A stretch of DNA of 64,000 nucleotides, taken from the NCBI RefSeq assembly GCF_039522665.1, contig NZ_BAAADV010000004.1, positions 291,952-355,951 of the forward strand, read 5' to 3'. Under the pieces are notes generated by a model that did not search any database, had not been told where the DNA came from, and saw only the letters and a program-made list of their open reading frames with translations. This document shows positions 53,570-62,102 of this stretch, piece by piece; position 1 is the stretch's first letter; the number at the start of each line of letters is the position of its first letter. Position numbers and translations under genes: made by a program. The DNA is from Natronoarchaeum mannanilyticum (GTDB lineage Archaea; Halobacteriota; Halobacteria; Halobacteriales; Natronoarchaeaceae).

Positions 53570-54216
53570 TCGTCCTCGACGTACTCCGAGTCGATCCAGC
53601 CGTCCGACTGGTCGTCTTCGGCGTCGCCATCGTCGGCCGCGGTTTCGCTGTCATCGGCGTCGTCGGGGACCCCTGCGAGATCTCTGTCGGCCGACGCCGC
53701 GGCGGCGTCGTACTCGTTGGACGCCGCGTCGCCGGCATCGTCGGTCCCCGTTTCGGCGTCCTCGGCCGCCGTTTCGGTGTCGTCGACGGCGTCCTCGCCG
53801 ACGATCTCGTAGGCGTCCTCGGAGAGTTCGTCCTCGGCGAACACGAACACTCGGCCGCGCGCGACCTCCGGATCGGCGTCGACGACGATCGAGTGGCCGT
53901 CGGCGCGGGCGGTGACGCCGGGGAACAGCTCCTCCTCCTCGCCTGGTTCGACGAACACGCGGCCGACGCCCGTCGTCTCCAGGATGTCGTCGTGCGTGTT
54001 GCGGTCGTTGACGTACATCAGCACGCCTTCGGTCCCCTCGGGATCGGTGACGAGGATCTGGACCAGCTTGCCCGGCGGCGTCTTGACCGTCTGCTCGGCT
54101 TTTTTCGGCGGGCCGTGGTAGAACACCTCCCGCCCGTCGAGATACTCGACGGCGATGCCGTCCTCCGAGAGCTCCACCCCGATCGTCGATGGAGCGACCG
54201 TGTTGCGCGCGCTCAT
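53566..54216 (-). CDS. Haloarchaeal protein of unknown function with acidic tail (DUF5796-like)
   Basis: 216 residues. Residues 1-125 form a beta-rich domain (TIGVELSEDGIAVEYLDGRE, PPGKLVQILVTDPEGTEGVL, ELFPGVTARADGHSIVVDAD); from ~130 to the end is low-complexity Asp/Ala/Glu. It resembles a haloarchaea-restricted family (DUF5796, from memory). It is cotranscribed with the small gene that overlaps its stop. No enzyme motif. Confidence 0.7.
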   Translation of the reverse strand: MSARNTVAPSTIGVELSEDGIAVEYLDGREVFYHGPPKKAEQTVKTPPGKLVQILVTDPEGTEGVLMYVNDRNTHDDILETTGVGRVFVEPGEEEELFPGVTARADGHSIVVDADPEVARGRVFVFAEDELSEDAYEIVGEDAVDDTETAAEDAETGTDDAGDAASNEYDAAAASADRDLAGVPDDADDSETAADDGDAEDDQSDGWIDSEYVEDE

Positions 54217-54380
54217 GTCGTCGAATTCGAACGGGGACGGGAAAAGCGCCGCGTTCGGCGCCGGGAGCGACTGCCGCCGCGCTCGCCCCGCAGAGCGGCT
54301 GCCGGCCGCCGCGATCCGCCGGGCGCCCGCCGCGCTCGCCGACCGCCAGCGGTAAATAGCTCGCTTCGGCGAGTAGGGGT

Positions 54381-55232
54381 ATGAACGGACGAGCGGAGGC
54401 CCCCGCGGCGGGGACCGTGCTGAACGCGCTGGCCTGCGGCAAGGGCTCGGCGTTCGCGATCGACGCGTACACGACGGCCGAAGTGACCCTCGCGGACGAG
54501 CCCGGCGTCGAGGGGGAAATCGACGGCGCGCCGGACGCCGACACGCGCCTGATCGAGCGCTGCGTCGAACTCGCGACCGACCGCCACGGCGACGGGCAGG
54601 GCGGCACCGTGCGCACCGAGAGCGAGGTGCCGATGGCGTCGGGACTCAAGAGTTCGAGCGCGGCGGCGAACGCCACCGTACTCGCGACGCTCGACGCGCT
54701 GGACGTCGCCGAGGAGATCGACCGCGAGGAGGCGTGCCTGCTGGGCGTCGAGGCGGCTCGCGACGTCGGCGTCACCGTCACCGGAGCGTTCGACGACGCG
54801 TCGGCGTCGATGCTCGGGGGCGTCACCGTCACCGACAACGACCGCGACGAGCTGCTGGCCCGCGAATCGGTCGACTGGGACGTGCTCGTCTACACGCCGC
54901 CCGAGCAGGCGTTCAGCGCCGACGCCGACGTCGAGCGCTGCAAGCGGATCGCGCCGATCGCCGAGCTCGTCGCCGAACTCGCGCTCGATGGTCGCTACGG
55001 CCTCGCGATGACGGTCAACGGGTTCGCGTTCAGCGCCGCGATGGAGTTCCCGACGGGGCCGGCGGTCGAGGCGCTGCCCGACGTGGCGGGCGTCTCGCTG
55101 TCGGGCACCGGTCCGAGCGTCGTGGCTGTGGGCGACCGAAAGGCACTCCAAGGAGTACGGGAGAGATGGGACAACAGGCGTGGCACAACATGGCTAACGA
55201 CGACACAATCCAGGGGCGCGCGGACGAGATGA
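54381..55232 (+). CDS. aroK: Archaeal shikimate kinase (GHMP type)
   Basis: ATP-dependent 3-phosphorylation of shikimate in aromatic amino acid synthesis. 283 residues of the GHMP-kinase fold, the archaeal alternative to bacterial AroK: N-terminal strand AAGTVLNALACGKGSAFAID, ATP loop VPMASGLKSSSAAANA, and C-terminal SLSGTGPSVVAVGDRKAL. The ending TTWLTTTQSRGARTR is a family feature, supporting the stop at 55232. Its TGA overlaps the chorismate mutase ATG (ATGA), so the two aromatic-pathway genes are coupled. Confidence 0.92.
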   Translation: MNGRAEAPAAGTVLNALACGKGSAFAIDAYTTAEVTLADEPGVEGEIDGAPDADTRLIERCVELATDRHGDGQGGTVRTESEVPMASGLKSSSAAANATVLATLDALDVAEEIDREEACLLGVEAARDVGVTVTGAFDDASASMLGGVTVTDNDRDELLARESVDWDVLVYTPPEQAFSADADVERCKRIAPIAELVAELALDGRYGLAMTVNGFAFSAAMEFPTGPAVEALPDVAGVSLSGTGPSVVAVGDRKALQGVRERWDNRRGTTWLTTTQSRGARTR

Positions 55233-55495
55233 GCTTAGAGGAGCTCCGCGAGGAGATCCGGGACATCGATCAGGAGATCGTCGAGCTGATCGCGCGACGG
55301 ACGTACGTCGCCGACACGATCGCGCAGGTCAAGGAGGATCGGGGTCTGCCGACGACCGACGAATCCCAGGAGGCGGCGGTGATGGAACGCGCCGGCGAGA
55401 ACGCCGACCAGTTCGACGTCGACCGCAATCTCGTGAAGGCGATCTTCCGGCTGCTGATCGAACTGAACAAAGCGGAGCAGCGGGAGAGCCGGTAG
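55229..55495 (+). CDS. Chorismate mutase
   Basis: Converts chorismate to prephenate. 88 residues of the all-helical AroQ type: LEELREEIRDIDQEIVELIA (helix 1 with the conserved Arg), RRTYVADTIAQVKEDRGLP, and ending RLLIELNKAEQRESR. ATG 55229 overlaps the aroK stop; an upstream ATG (55190) would add 13 residues and overlap more. The last 24 coding bases before the final two codons recur 752 bases downstream, so the present 3' end was likely brought in by an inserted cassette. Confidence 0.92.
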   Translation: MSLEELREEIRDIDQEIVELIARRTYVADTIAQVKEDRGLPTTDESQEAAVMERAGENADQFDVDRNLVKAIFRLLIELNKAEQRESR

Positions 55496-55573
55496 TAAAA
55501 AACTCGGATTTCGCGTATCTATCGCTGTTTCTTCTTATCAATAGCTTCAGCATTCGGACGGCGAAACACCTAC

Positions 55574-55589
55574 GGTAACACGTGGGTAA
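55574..55589 (+). promoter_or_regulatory. Direct repeat GGTAA-N6-GGTAA upstream of the antitoxin gene
   Basis: Two GGTAA copies (55574-55578 and 55585-55589) 11 bases apart lie just before the antitoxin ATG, overlapping the expected TATA. Ribbon-helix-helix antitoxins commonly bind paired short repeats at their own promoter, so this is a candidate autoregulatory operator. Confidence 0.35.
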
Positions 55590-55598
55590 TACAGACGT

Positions 55599-55883
55599 AT
55601 GTCTGAAGCGGCCACAAACAACGGCGACGACGAAATCGTCACGGTGAACTTCAAAGTCACACGGTCGTTTCTCGACGAAATTGAAGACACGTGGCAGGGA
55701 CGAGGGTTCAACAGCCGAAGCGAATTTATTCGATACACCCTACGCGATGCCATCGAACATCCCACGTTCGACCGTGACGAACTCCTTGCACTCCTCCAGG
55801 CCGAAGAGGACGTTCGCGAACAACGAACGATGAGTGCCGAAGAAGCACGCGAACGATTCGGTACTGACGGGACGGATGAGTGA
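55599..55883 (+). CDS. Ribbon-helix-helix antitoxin (CopG/ParD-like)
   Basis: 94 residues. The RHH domain is VTVNFKVTRSFLDEIEDTW followed by the helix SRSEFIRYTLRDAI (residues ~14-53), giving dimeric DNA binding; the C-terminal ~40 residues (DELLALLQAEEDVREQRTMS...) should wrap the toxin. Overlaps the toxin gene by 8 bases (ATGAGTGA). Composition is less GC-rich than the neighbourhood. Lies inside the cassette between the 24-bp repeats. Confidence 0.82.
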   Translation: MSEAATNNGDDEIVTVNFKVTRSFLDEIEDTWQGRGFNSRSEFIRYTLRDAIEHPTFDRDELLALLQAEEDVREQRTMSAEEARERFGTDGTDE

Positions 55884-56160
55884 CGACGAGTGGACGTGGG
55901 AACTCGCATCGAAAGCGCAGGACGATCTTACCACGCTTAATTCGAACGAACAGCAGCGCGTCATCGACAAACTGGACGAAATCGTTGATTCTCCCTGGCG
56001 TGACCCACCAGACTATGGTGAGCCCCTCCAGAATAGCTCACGACGTAAGGTGCGTATCGGCGAATTCCGTCTTGCGGTCACTTTTCGCCGTGACGAGCAC
56101 CGAATGGTCGTCGCTCGAATTAAGCGTCGTGATGGAGCGTATACAGCCGACGACGACTGA
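55876..56160 (+). CDS. RelE/ParE-type toxin
   Basis: 94 residues: WELASKAQDDLTTLNSNEQQ (helical start typical of RelE), then RVIDKLDEIVDSPWRDPPDY, KVRIGEFRLAVTFRRDEHRM and VVARIKRRDGAY. The basic core strand pair (GEFRLAVTFRRDEHRMVVARIKRR) matches RelE/ParE toxins, which cleave mRNA on the ribosome or inhibit gyrase; which of the two cannot be told. ATG 55876 is set by overlap with the antitoxin stop. Confidence 0.82.
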   Translation: MSDDEWTWELASKAQDDLTTLNSNEQQRVIDKLDEIVDSPWRDPPDYGEPLQNSSRRKVRIGEFRLAVTFRRDEHRMVVARIKRRDGAYTADDD

Positions 56161-56214
56161 GAACTGCATCAGAAACTCGAAAAATAGACGAAATCTGTAA
56201 CGTCAGTTCGAGAC

Positions 56215-56247
56215 CTGAACAAAGCGGAGCAGCGGGAGTCGCGCTGA
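56215..56247 (+). pseudogene. Displaced original 3' end of chorismate mutase
   Basis: 33 bases that would encode LNKAEQRESR plus a TGA, identical in protein sequence to the end of the chorismate mutase gene but with no gene body in front. Best read as the pre-insertion gene end pushed downstream by the cassette. Confidence 0.7.
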
Positions 56248-56361
56248 GAACCAGTTCTCGGACGAGCCGTTCTCGACGGTCGTGCCTACGTCGAGCTCGC
56301 CGGGAGGACAGGTAGGTCGATGGCACGCTTCAATAGTCTGTAGCCGACAGTACGGACAGCG

Positions 56362-56823
56362 ATGAGCGACTCAGACATCGACACGTTCGATCACGAACGG
56401 CACATGCGCCGGGCGTTCGATCTCGCGCGCGAGGCGGCCGACCGCGGCGACGAGCCGTTCGGATCGGTGCTCGTGCGCGAAAACGAGGTCGTCGCGGCGG
56501 CGTCGAACCGCGTCGTGACCGAGTCGGACCTGCGCCGCCACCCGGAACTCGACCTCGCCCGCGAGGCCCACCGCGAGTACTCGCCCGAAGAACGCGCTCG
56601 AACGGTCATGTACACGAGCACGGAACCGTGTCCGATGTGCGCCGGCGGGCTCCGGGGAGTCGGCCTCGATCGCATCGTTTACAGCGTCGGCGGCGACGAG
56701 ATCGTCGATTTTACCGGCGGCGATCCGGCCGTCCGAGCGCCGGCGATTCTCGACGAGACCGACGTCACCGGCCCGCTACTGAACGAGGAGGGACGCGCGA
56801 TCCACGAGGAGTTCGACTGGTGA
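56362..56823 (+). CDS. Nucleoside/nucleobase deaminase (CDA fold)
   Basis: 153 residues with the zinc deaminase motifs: HPE (in RRHPELDLAREAH, the HxE variant) and PCPMCAG (in STEPCPMCAGGLRGVGLDRI). Upstream, MRRAFDLAREAADRGDEPFG matches the guanine-deaminase/TadA-like group. Substrate could be guanine, cytosine or tRNA adenosine; the length and D/E-rich C-terminus favour a free-base or nucleoside enzyme. ATG start. Confidence 0.85.
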   Translation: MSDSDIDTFDHERHMRRAFDLAREAADRGDEPFGSVLVRENEVVAAASNRVVTESDLRRHPELDLAREAHREYSPEERARTVMYTSTEPCPMCAGGLRGVGLDRIVYSVGGDEIVDFTGGDPAVRAPAILDETDVTGPLLNEEGRAIHEEFDW

Positions 56824-56846
56824 GAGGGCGGCTCCCACCGATCCGT

Positions 56847-57362
56847 TCAGACGGCGTGCTGGGGAATCTCTGCCCACCTGTCGATCAGGTAAGCCAGCGC
56901 GAGCCCGTAGAAGATGTGGTAGAGCACCGAGACGACCAGGAACACCCCGACTGCGATCGCGTCGGCGTTCGGCAGGAACACCATCACGAACGCGATCCAG
57001 TAGATCAGCGCGTAGGTCACGCCGCGGGCGTACCGGGGTTCCTCCGGCGGGAGGTAGGCTCCGACGACGAGAAACTGGACCGGCAGGAACAGCGTACCGC
57101 CCATCACGAACATCGCGACGCCGACTTCCAGGCTCGGTTCGAGTCCGAGGAACGATCCGAACGACGCGAACTCGACGATCGGTTCGGTGCTGAACAGGTC
57201 CAACAGCGCGGGGATCCCCACCAGCACCGGGAGCAGCGCCACCATCCCTACGAACCCGCTCACCATCGCGATGCCGATCAGGCGGAGCGTGATGGGCACC
57301 TCCGCCGACTGTGCGGTCTCGCCGGCTGATACCGACCCGACGTTCGACTGTTCCGATCTCAT
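56847..57362 (-). CDS. Four-helix membrane protein
   Basis: 171 residues; helices at about 25-50 (ITLRLIGIAMVSGFVGMVAL), 78-98, 115-136 and 138-160, with short loops and a Glu-rich N-terminus. No catalytic residues stand out. Similar small membrane proteins accompany respiratory or heme proteins in haloarchaea, but no such gene is adjacent here. Convergent with the deaminase gene. Confidence 0.7.
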   Translation of the reverse strand: MRSEQSNVGSVSAGETAQSAEVPITLRLIGIAMVSGFVGMVALLPVLVGIPALLDLFSTEPIVEFASFGSFLGLEPSLEVGVAMFVMGGTLFLPVQFLVVGAYLPPEEPRYARGVTYALIYWIAFVMVFLPNADAIAVGVFLVVSVLYHIFYGLALAYLIDRWAEIPQHAV

Positions 57363-57435
57363 GGGCGTATCTCAGATTTGCACTCCATCACGATAAATCA
57401 CAATGGTTCTGCGATCCGCGGCCGAAGGCCGCGGT

Positions 57436-57732
57436 TCAACGATCGCCGCCCGCACCGCCGTCGCCGCTCATCTCGTCGGTCTCGTCGACGGCCTCGTTCA
57501 GCGTTCCCGTGTCCGTGACCGCGCCCAGCCCCTTCTCGTCGACCGCCGACTCGATCGTCCCGGCGTCGCTCGCCGAATCGACGTTTTCCTCGTTCGCGGA
57601 CGACTTGAGCGCGCGCTTGATCGCGACGTAGCCGACCAGCGCGGCGCCGCCGGTCGCCACCGCGCCGGGGACGCCGTAGCGCTTGTAGCCGAACTTCACC
57701 GCCTTCTTCCCGATCGTGTAGGCGCCGATCAT
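57436..57732 (-). CDS. Small membrane-associated hypothetical protein
   Basis: 98 residues from ATG 57732: a basic start (IGAYTIGKKAVKFGYKRYG), a Gly/Ala/Val hydrophobic segment (VPGAVATGGAALVGYVAIKR, ~21-40), then a Ser/Asp/Glu low-complexity tail ending GGAGGDR. Longer upstream extensions are basic and improbable. No family recognised. Confidence 0.55.
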   Translation of the reverse strand: MIGAYTIGKKAVKFGYKRYGVPGAVATGGAALVGYVAIKRALKSSANEENVDSASDAGTIESAVDEKGLGAVTDTGTLNEAVDETDEMSGDGGAGGDR

Positions 57733-57878
57733 GCTCGGTTGTCGGTCACCCTCGGAAAAGAGTTCGCGGCCACGGTATGTAGGTGCACTTCGGATCCGGA
57801 GCGCTCGCGCTCGCTCGACGACTCCGAGACCGCTGTTGTGCACCCAGCCATTTTGCGTAGCCCCTCGACAGTTCTCGT

Positions 57879-58040
57879 ATGGATCTGACATCACCGGGGG
57901 TCCTCGATCAGATCGAGCCTGGCATACTGATCCTCGTCGGCTTCGTGCTGTTCATCATCCCCGAGCCCGCGACGTCGGCGCTCGGCGCCGGGCTGCTGTT
58001 GCTCGGCGCGAGTTGGTGGGTCTACGAGTGGGGTCGGTAG
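57879..58040 (+). CDS. 53-residue two-helix membrane peptide
   Basis: MDLTSPGVLDQIEPGILILV starts the frame; two hydrophobic helices (ILILVGFVLFIIP and SALGAGLLLLGASWWVYEW) with a short Pro turn between. The codon choice is haloarchaeal. It runs convergently toward the PH-domain gene, and a T-rich block (attttgcg, ~57850) lies about 25-30 nt before the ATG. Too short for confident family assignment; probably a genuine small membrane protein. Confidence 0.6.
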   Translation: MDLTSPGVLDQIEPGILILVGFVLFIIPEPATSALGAGLLLLGASWWVYEWGR

Positions 58041-58065
58041 GAGAGGCGTTCGACCGACCGGACAG

Positions 58066-59619
58066 TCACTCGCCGGGCGACGGCGTCCCGTCGAACCTCG
58101 CGTCGGGCGCGGCGTCGACGTCGAACAGCCGGTCCTCCGCGGGCGTCCGTTCGGCCAGCGAATCCTGGAGTCGGGAGGCGATCTCCTCGCGCAGTTCAGC
58201 GGCGAGACCGACGTCGATGTCGATCGCCTGTGCATCCTGCCCCGTCAGGCTCCGCGATCCGGCCGTGTCGATCGTCAGCGTCGCCAGGTCGCGCCGGCGC
58301 TGGAAGATCGTCTGGCTGTCCAGTACCGTCTGGACGCGGTAGTACGGCACGACGGTCGTCGTCCGGTTCCAGAAGCCCGAACGGGTCACGACGTGGTCCT
58401 CGCACAGCGCGTAGCCGAGGTTGCGCCACTTGAGATGGGCGGCGACCGGGATCAGCGGTACGGCCCCCAGCAGCGCGTACCAGTACAGCTGCGTCGCCGT
58501 CGCGCGATCGGCCAGGAACGCCGCGCCGACCAGCACCGCGAGGACGATGCTGTACCGGGCGACGTACCGGATCCGGGCGCGCTTCGGAGGACGCTCGAAC
58601 GACGGATCGCCGAACCGCTCGACCGACTGGGCGAGGTCGATCACCCGCTCTCGCTTGGCCAGCGGGACCGCCGACTGGGATCCGCCGGCCTGCCCCGGCG
58701 AGGAGCCCGCCGTCTCGATCGACAGCGACGCGTAGCCCACGACTCGCTGGAGGAGGTTCTCGGCCAGCGACACCGTCTGGACCTTCGAGAGCGGGATCGT
58801 CCCGCTGTAGCGCTGGAGCAGTCCGCGATCGTACCTGAGTTCGTCGCCGGTCCGCACGAGCGTAAAGTCGTAGTAGTTCGTCACCGCGAGGACGCCGCTG
58901 GCCAGCGCGGTCAGCGCGTAGATCGCGATCGCCGCCAGCGGCGCGACGACGAACATCGGACCGGCCAGTACCACCTGCTCGGCGACCGCCGGTCCGAACA
59001 GCGGCGCCAGCACCGTCAGCATCGGCAGCAGGCGCAGGTCGATCGACACCAGCCCCAGCATCGTCAGCTCGCGATCCGAGATCGCGAACAGCTGCTCGGT
59101 CTCCTCGGTTTCGGCGTCGCGCTCGTCGCCGGAGGCCGCGTCCCGGTCGGCCTCGTCCGACTCGGACCGGGCGACGCGGCGCTTCCGGCGTCCGATCTCG
59201 TTCTGCAGCCGGTCGGCTTCCTCGACGTCGACGTACCGGAGCTGGGCTTCCGCCGAACTCCCGCCCGCGGTTTCGAGAGTCACCTCGGCGATGCCGAGCA
59301 CGCGCTGGACGACGTTCCGGCTGATCGAGACGTTCTGGACGCGCCGATAGGGGATCTCCCGATCGCGCGTCGAAAGGACGCCCGACCGGAGATCGAACGT
59401 CGTCTCGGTCAGGTCGTACTCGAAGCGCTGGTAGTACAGCACCTCCCAGACGACGGCCGCGACGAGACTGGCCGCGACGAGTCCGCCGACTGCGAGGCCT
59501 TCCAGTCCGCCGCCCGCGAACAGCGTCCCGGAGAACGCGAAGATGACCAGAAAGCCCGCGAACTGCCAGACGCGCTGGGCGGCCCGGTAGGGGATCGACA
59601 GCGGATGCAGCGTCGTCAT
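58066..59619 (-). CDS. Bacterial-PH-domain membrane protein (YdbT type)
   Basis: 517 residues with three PH2-type domains separated by membrane helix pairs: YDLTETTFDLRSGVLSTRDR...IPYRRVQNVSISRN in the first, the DFTLVRTGDELRYDRGLLQR block in the second and LCEDHVVTRSGFWNRTTTVV in the third. Residues ~150-175 form an acidic inserted linker. YdbT and its partner YdbS are linked to bacteriocin immunity or envelope stress in bacteria; here both are encoded together. Starts by 4-base overlap with the YdbS-like gene. Confidence 0.87.
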   Translation of the reverse strand: MTTLHPLSIPYRAAQRVWQFAGFLVIFAFSGTLFAGGGLEGLAVGGLVAASLVAAVVWEVLYYQRFEYDLTETTFDLRSGVLSTRDREIPYRRVQNVSISRNVVQRVLGIAEVTLETAGGSSAEAQLRYVDVEEADRLQNEIGRRKRRVARSESDEADRDAASGDERDAETEETEQLFAISDRELTMLGLVSIDLRLLPMLTVLAPLFGPAVAEQVVLAGPMFVVAPLAAIAIYALTALASGVLAVTNYYDFTLVRTGDELRYDRGLLQRYSGTIPLSKVQTVSLAENLLQRVVGYASLSIETAGSSPGQAGGSQSAVPLAKRERVIDLAQSVERFGDPSFERPPKRARIRYVARYSIVLAVLVGAAFLADRATATQLYWYALLGAVPLIPVAAHLKWRNLGYALCEDHVVTRSGFWNRTTTVVPYYRVQTVLDSQTIFQRRRDLATLTIDTAGSRSLTGQDAQAIDIDVGLAAELREEIASRLQDSLAERTPAEDRLFDVDAAPDARFDGTPSPGE

Positions 59620-60386
59620 ACCGCGTCGTCACCGTCCGCGAGGATCGCCAGCTGCTTGAGCCGCTCCTGGAGGTCGTCGGCCCGCTCGGACGTCAGGCCG
59701 GGGATCGTCACGTCGGCGCCCCGCGTCCCCGCGGTGTAGACTACCGAGGACGCGAGCCCCAGCGACCGCTCGACGGGGCCGCGGCTGGCGTCGACGTGCT
59801 GGATCCGGACGTAGGGGACGACCGTCCGCACGCGCGTCAGGACGCCGCGTTCGAGGTACAGCGCGTCCTCGCGGACCTCGTAGGTCCAGATCCGGTAGCG
59901 CAGGATCGAGTGGATCACGACGAGCGTCCCGACGACCGCGAACGTCGCGGCTCCGATCCAGCCGGCGCCGTCGACGAAAAACGAGGCGATCGCGGCGACG
60001 ATCACCGAGAGTATTACGGCCGAAATCAGTCCCTGGAGCACCCAGACGATCCGAACCCGGGAGTCTAGGCCCCGCGGCTCGATGGTCAGATCAGACGCCG
60101 TCACGTCGTCGGGGACTCGCTCGTCCGGCACGATCGAGTCCCTCGGGTCGGCGTCGGCGTGGACGTCCGAATCGATCGCCGAACCGGCAGTGTCGTCCTG
60201 ACTCGCCGAGGACTCGTCGCTCTCCGCACCCGACTGTGGCGTCGATTCGCCGGACGACGCCGCCGAATCGTCGTCGTCGCTCGTCGTCTCCTCGCCCCGG
60301 CCGGTCGGCGTCTCCTCGCCTCGGCCGCTCGACGCCTCGTCGTTCCGGCCGCTCGACGACGTCTCCGACGGTTCGTTGCCGCTCAT
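59616..60386 (-). CDS. Bacterial-PH-domain membrane protein (YdbS type)
   Basis: 256 residues: a long acidic Ser/Glu/Asp N-terminal region (~1-90), then a pair of helices (LQGLISAVILSVIVAAIASFF and GWIGAATFAVVGTLVVIHS) and one PH2 domain (YEVREDALYLERGVLTRVRTVVPYVRIQHVDASRG...). The gene overlaps the YdbT-like start. The acidic extension is longer than in bacterial YdbS, possibly a halophile adaptation. Confidence 0.87.
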   Translation of the reverse strand: MSGNEPSETSSSGRNDEASSGRGEETPTGRGEETTSDDDDSAASSGESTPQSGAESDESSASQDDTAGSAIDSDVHADADPRDSIVPDERVPDDVTASDLTIEPRGLDSRVRIVWVLQGLISAVILSVIVAAIASFFVDGAGWIGAATFAVVGTLVVIHSILRYRIWTYEVREDALYLERGVLTRVRTVVPYVRIQHVDASRGPVERSLGLASSVVYTAGTRGADVTIPGLTSERADDLQERLKQLAILADGDDAV

Positions 60387-60478
60387 GTCGGATTCTGGGA
60401 GTGCCGAGCGTAAATATCCCCGCCGTCGGCGGACGGCGGAGCCGTAGCTTTTTGTTTCTCTCCTGCGATCGAGAACTC

Positions 60479-61102
60479 ATGCCGGGCGAGCTGTTTCCCG
60501 ATCGGATCGAGACCGAGCGCCTCGTGCTCGAACCGCTGACGACCGACCACGTCGACGTGTTCGAGTTCTACGAGATCTGTTCGTCCGATCCGGGGATCGA
60601 GGAGGTCACCGAGTATCTCACCTGGGACCCTCACGAGACAGTCGGCGAGACGCTCGGATTCCTCGAATCGGTCGAGGAGCGGATCGCCGAAGCCGAGGGG
60701 ATCGACTACGTGATTCGACCGGCAGCGGGCGAGGACGGAGCCGGAGAAATTGCCGGCGCGGCCGCCATCTTGATCGACTGGGAGCGACGCACGGCGACGT
60801 TCGGAACCTGGCTCCGAAAGCGGTTCTGGGGTCGGGGCTACTCCGGCGAGCGCGCCGCCGCGATGATGGAACTGACCTTCGACCGGCTCGACCTGGACGT
60901 CGTCGAGGTCACGCACCTGGCCGGCAACGAGAAGTCCCACCGGGCGATCGAGAAGTACGTCGACGCCCACGGCGGCCGTCACGAGGGGAAGCTCCGCAAC
61001 GTCGACGCGTTCGGGGGCGAGCCCGTCACGCAGCACCGCTACAGCGTCACGCAGGCGGAGTACGAGGCGTCCGGCGGCGGGCCGGGCGTGATCGGCGACT
61101 AG
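60479..61102 (+). CDS. GNAT-family acetyltransferase (RimJ/RimL-like)
   Basis: 207 residues: start RIETERLVLEPLTTDHVDVF, then TFGTWLRKRFWGRGYSGERA (acetyl-CoA loop, RGxG), MMELTFDRLDLDVVEV and VEVTHLAGNEKSHRAIEKYVD. The R-x-x-R-L-x-L-x-P-L opening defines the RimJ/L group that acetylates protein N-termini or antibiotics; substrate unknown. ATG 60479 follows a T-rich TATA (gctttttgtttc) ~25 nt upstream. Diverges from the PH-domain pair. Confidence 0.85.
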   Translation: MPGELFPDRIETERLVLEPLTTDHVDVFEFYEICSSDPGIEEVTEYLTWDPHETVGETLGFLESVEERIAEAEGIDYVIRPAAGEDGAGEIAGAAAILIDWERRTATFGTWLRKRFWGRGYSGERAAAMMELTFDRLDLDVVEVTHLAGNEKSHRAIEKYVDAHGGRHEGKLRNVDAFGGEPVTQHRYSVTQAEYEASGGGPGVIGD

Positions 61103-61104
61103 GG

Positions 61105-61866
61105 TTACGAACTCGAAAAGCCGCCGTCGGCCGTGAGCGCGTGGCCGGTGACGAACGAGGCGGCGTCGCTGGCGAGGAACGCGACGCAGTCAGCGATTTC
61201 CTCCGGTTCACCGAGCCGACGGAGCGGGTACTCCTCGATCATCTCCTCGCGCGCGGCCTCCGGATCCTCCCGGCCCGCGAAGAATGCTTCCGTCAACTGC
61301 GTGTCGACGAAGCCGGGGCAGACGGCGTTGGCGCGCACGCCCGCCGGCCCGGCCTCCGCGGCGACCGCCCGCGTGAAGTTGATCACCGCCGCCTTCGTCA
61401 GCGCGTACACCGACTGGTAGGGGAAGCCGAGCATCCCGCCGACCGACGCCATGTTGATGATCGACCCCGATCCCCGGTCCTTCATCACCGGCAGCGCGGC
61501 GTGACAGCCGTTCCACGTCCCGTTGATGTTCACGTCGACGACGTAGTCCCGCACCGACGCGTCGGTGTCCTCGACCGACGACGGCGGGTGGCCGATGCCG
61601 GCGTTGTTGACCAGTACGTCCAGCCCGCGCTCCGCGGCGACCTCGTCGACGACCTCGTGGAACCGGTCGCTATCGGTCACGTCGAGCTCGTAACTCGTCG
61701 CCTCGTTACCGTCCTCGCGGATCGACGCCGCCGTTTCCTCGGCCGCCTCGGCGTCGACGTCCGTCGAGACGATCGTCGCCCCCGAATCGGCGCACCGCAG
61801 CGCCGTCGCCTCGCCGATGCCCGTTCCCGATCCCGTGATCAGCACCGTCTTGCCATCGAGTCGCAT
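61105..61866 (-). CDS. Short-chain dehydrogenase/reductase (SDR)
   Basis: 253 residues: NAD(P) loop ITGSGTGIG (TGxxxGIG), LVNNAGIG (NNAG), catalytic Ser in IINMASVGGM and YALTK (Y-x-x-x-K), with GFVDTQLTEAFF after. Classical SDR; Asp following the second strand (IVSTDVDAEAAEE) favours NAD(H). Substrate unknown; similar enzymes act on alcohols, 3-hydroxyacyl groups or sugars. It converges on the GNAT gene with stops two bases apart. The 236 bases beyond its start contain only promoter-like sequence. Confidence 0.9.
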   Translation of the reverse strand: MRLDGKTVLITGSGTGIGEATALRCADSGATIVSTDVDAEAAEETAASIREDGNEATSYELDVTDSDRFHEVVDEVAAERGLDVLVNNAGIGHPPSSVEDTDASVRDYVVDVNINGTWNGCHAALPVMKDRGSGSIINMASVGGMLGFPYQSVYALTKAAVINFTRAVAAEAGPAGVRANAVCPGFVDTQLTEAFFAGREDPEAAREEMIEEYPLRRLGEPEEIADCVAFLASDAASFVTGHALTADGGFSSS

Positions 61867-62102
61867 ACGTCGTGGTCACGCCGAAGCACAATAAACTTTG
61901 AACCGGTGGTGGAAGAAACCGAGCCGGTCGCTCTCCGCCACAGATTTATCAGCGGGAACGCGGCGACGACGCCACGTGCGCTGAGACGCCGACGCGACGC
62001 CGGTCGAGGCGGTTGTGCGGCAAGCCGCGTCGCGAGAATACTAGCCGCCTGCCCGCTATAATCTCGGCCTGCTCGTTGCCGTGAGCGTCGACGCCGCTCC
62101 CC

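Larger units (their letters stand above)
55463..56238 (+). mobile_element. 752-bp cassette bounded by 24-bp direct repeats, carrying a toxin-antitoxin pair
   Basis: A 24-base sequence (starts CTGAACAAAGCGG, ends CAGCGGGAG) occurs at 55463-55486, inside the chorismate mutase 3' end, and again at 56215-56238. After both copies two codons encode Ser-Arg and a stop, but with different bases (AGC CGG TAG versus TCG CGC TGA). Upstream flanks are unrelated. The DNA between is clearly lower in GC and holds only the ribbon-helix-helix and RelE-like genes. This is the pattern of site-specific integration into a gene end that is restored by the element. No integrase is present. Confidence 0.75.
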
